Source of the DNA: Pampus argenteus
Taxonomy: Eukaryota; Chordata; Actinopteri; Scombriformes; Stromateidae
DNA length: 64,000 bases
Assembly: GCA_036937835.1 (NCBI GenBank)
Contig: CM072863.1
Span: 16,542,001 to 16,606,000 of the forward strand
Reading direction: 5' to 3'
In this document: in pieces, positions 63,540-64,000 of the stretch
Position numbering within the stretch: position 1 is the first letter of the stretch
How the letters are laid out: each line of letters begins with the position of its first letter
Notes under the pieces: generated by a model
Seen by the model: only the letters and a program-made list of their open reading frames with translations
Told to the model about the DNA's origin: nothing
Database searches by the model: none
Program-made: the position numbers and the translations under genes

Positions 63540-64000
63540 TACACAGTATGATGACTGGCCCGTATGGGGGCTGTTTGAAACATTTTGTTGTTGCTGTCTG
63601 GTTCATGTTTTGAGAGCTTGTGTCCAGCCCTGAGGATGAGCTATTGTGAAGGTTTTCTATTCATCTGAGATCTACATCTGGCAAACACTTTGTCACAATT
63701 GCTCTTCAGAAAAACAACGTTGCTAAGAATATCTTTCATTAGTGAGCCATTTGTCATGTTATGAATTTTAGAAAATATTTTTCTGAAAGACTTTAAAAAA
63801 AGATGCTTGTTTGTTTCTCCACTAAGGCATACGGGGAAAAACTGAAATTCTCCCAAACAAGATTTTTGTTTCAGGTGGCTGTTACTTTTAGATCAGAGAA
63901 CCCTATGATCAATATTTTGGATTGATACAGTGTCAAAATTCAATCCTTTCTTGCCTAAAACTCCCATTATACCTTGCATTAAAATGTGTCTCATATACAG

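Larger units (their letters stand above)
22356..64000 (-). other. grm4: grm4 gene, 3' portion (metabotropic glutamate receptor 4), open at the window edge
   Basis: Eight minus-strand coding exons join in phase to give about 666 residues of a class C G-protein-coupled receptor. Group III mGluRs sense synaptic glutamate, couple to Gi/o and act mainly at presynaptic terminals (family knowledge). Assignment to mGluR4 rather than 6, 7 or 8 rests on exon-level matches: TPDVGICSLRRIFLGLGMSI in helix 3, SICSHPCQPGERKK in the cysteine-rich domain, DQLHLN before it, and the C-terminal TKQTYISYSNHAI. Exon lengths 136/155/141/201/137/936/247/50 and every splice phase agree with the conserved group III gene structure. 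Human mGluR4 is 912 residues, so about 246 N-terminal residues are missing and should lie past 64000. No promoter or 5' UTR is in the window. Whether it is one of two teleost co-orthologues cannot be decided from this sequence alone. Confidence 0.93.
52941..64000 (-). other. grm4: Partial grm4 intron upstream of exon A (at least 11 kb)
   Basis: It starts at the tttctgtag acceptor of exon A and has no coding sequence that I can recognise up to the window edge. It carries the nested MITE and repeat at 54.7-55.5 kb, a second repeat at 55.55 kb, the LINE relic at 61.8-62.7 kb and the Tc1 relic at 62.8-63.5 kb. The next receptor exon is expected beyond 64000. Confidence 0.8.

Noticed and set aside
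1..64000. CRISPR array, prokaryotic operon, integrated virus or new defence-like system
   Set aside because: No regularly spaced repeats, no ribosome-binding-site-led gene clusters and no viral coding motifs. The content is that of a vertebrate intronic and intergenic region.

Overview
The window looks like teleost fish nuclear DNA. It is AT-rich, carries vertebrate-type split genes with GT-AG introns, many CA/TA microsatellites and homopolymer runs, and a mix of transposon remnants typical of bony fish: hAT, Tc1/mariner, and LINE relics of the L2/CR1/Rex type. I see no prokaryotic operon, CRISPR array, rRNA or tRNA gene.

One protein-coding gene can be firmly supported: the 3' two thirds of a group III metabotropic glutamate receptor, best matched to grm4 (mGluR4), on the minus strand. 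Eight coding exons run from 52940 down to 22356. Their lengths (136, 155, 141, 201, 137, 936, 247 and 50 nt) and phases join into one open frame of about 666 residues ending in the mGluR4-type C-terminus NHAI. The exons encode, in order, the later half of the glutamate-binding Venus flytrap domain, the cysteine-rich domain, all seven membrane helices and the cytoplasmic tail. The first roughly 246 residues (signal peptide and first half of the ligand-binding domain) are not in the window and should lie beyond base 64000, across an intron of at least 11 kb.

Layout: 1 to about 21.5 kb is apparently intergenic, with no gene that I can recognise, only repeats. About 21.5 to 22.36 kb is probably grm4 3' UTR. 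From 22.4 to 52.9 kb lie the grm4 exons and seven introns; from 52.9 to 64.0 kb is part of an upstream intron. The introns hold most of the mobile-element content. There is a 1.5 kb hAT transposon with intact ends and an exact 8-bp target-site duplication (27405-28932), a LINE reverse-transcriptase relic (about 35.6-36.2 kb), and a terminal-inverted-repeat element nested in an older fish repeat (about 55.08-55.40 kb). A second LINE relic lies at 61.84-62.65 kb and a deleted Tc1/mariner element at 62.84-63.54 kb. Four decayed copies of a small hAT-like repeat family are scattered through the window.

Most notable for follow-up are two perfect hairpins that both have 9-nt loops (28-bp stem at 5925-5989; 17-bp stem at 26369-26411), the intact-ended hAT copy, and the loss of a conserved basic pair in intracellular loop 2 of the receptor. 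I found no convincing new multi-gene system.
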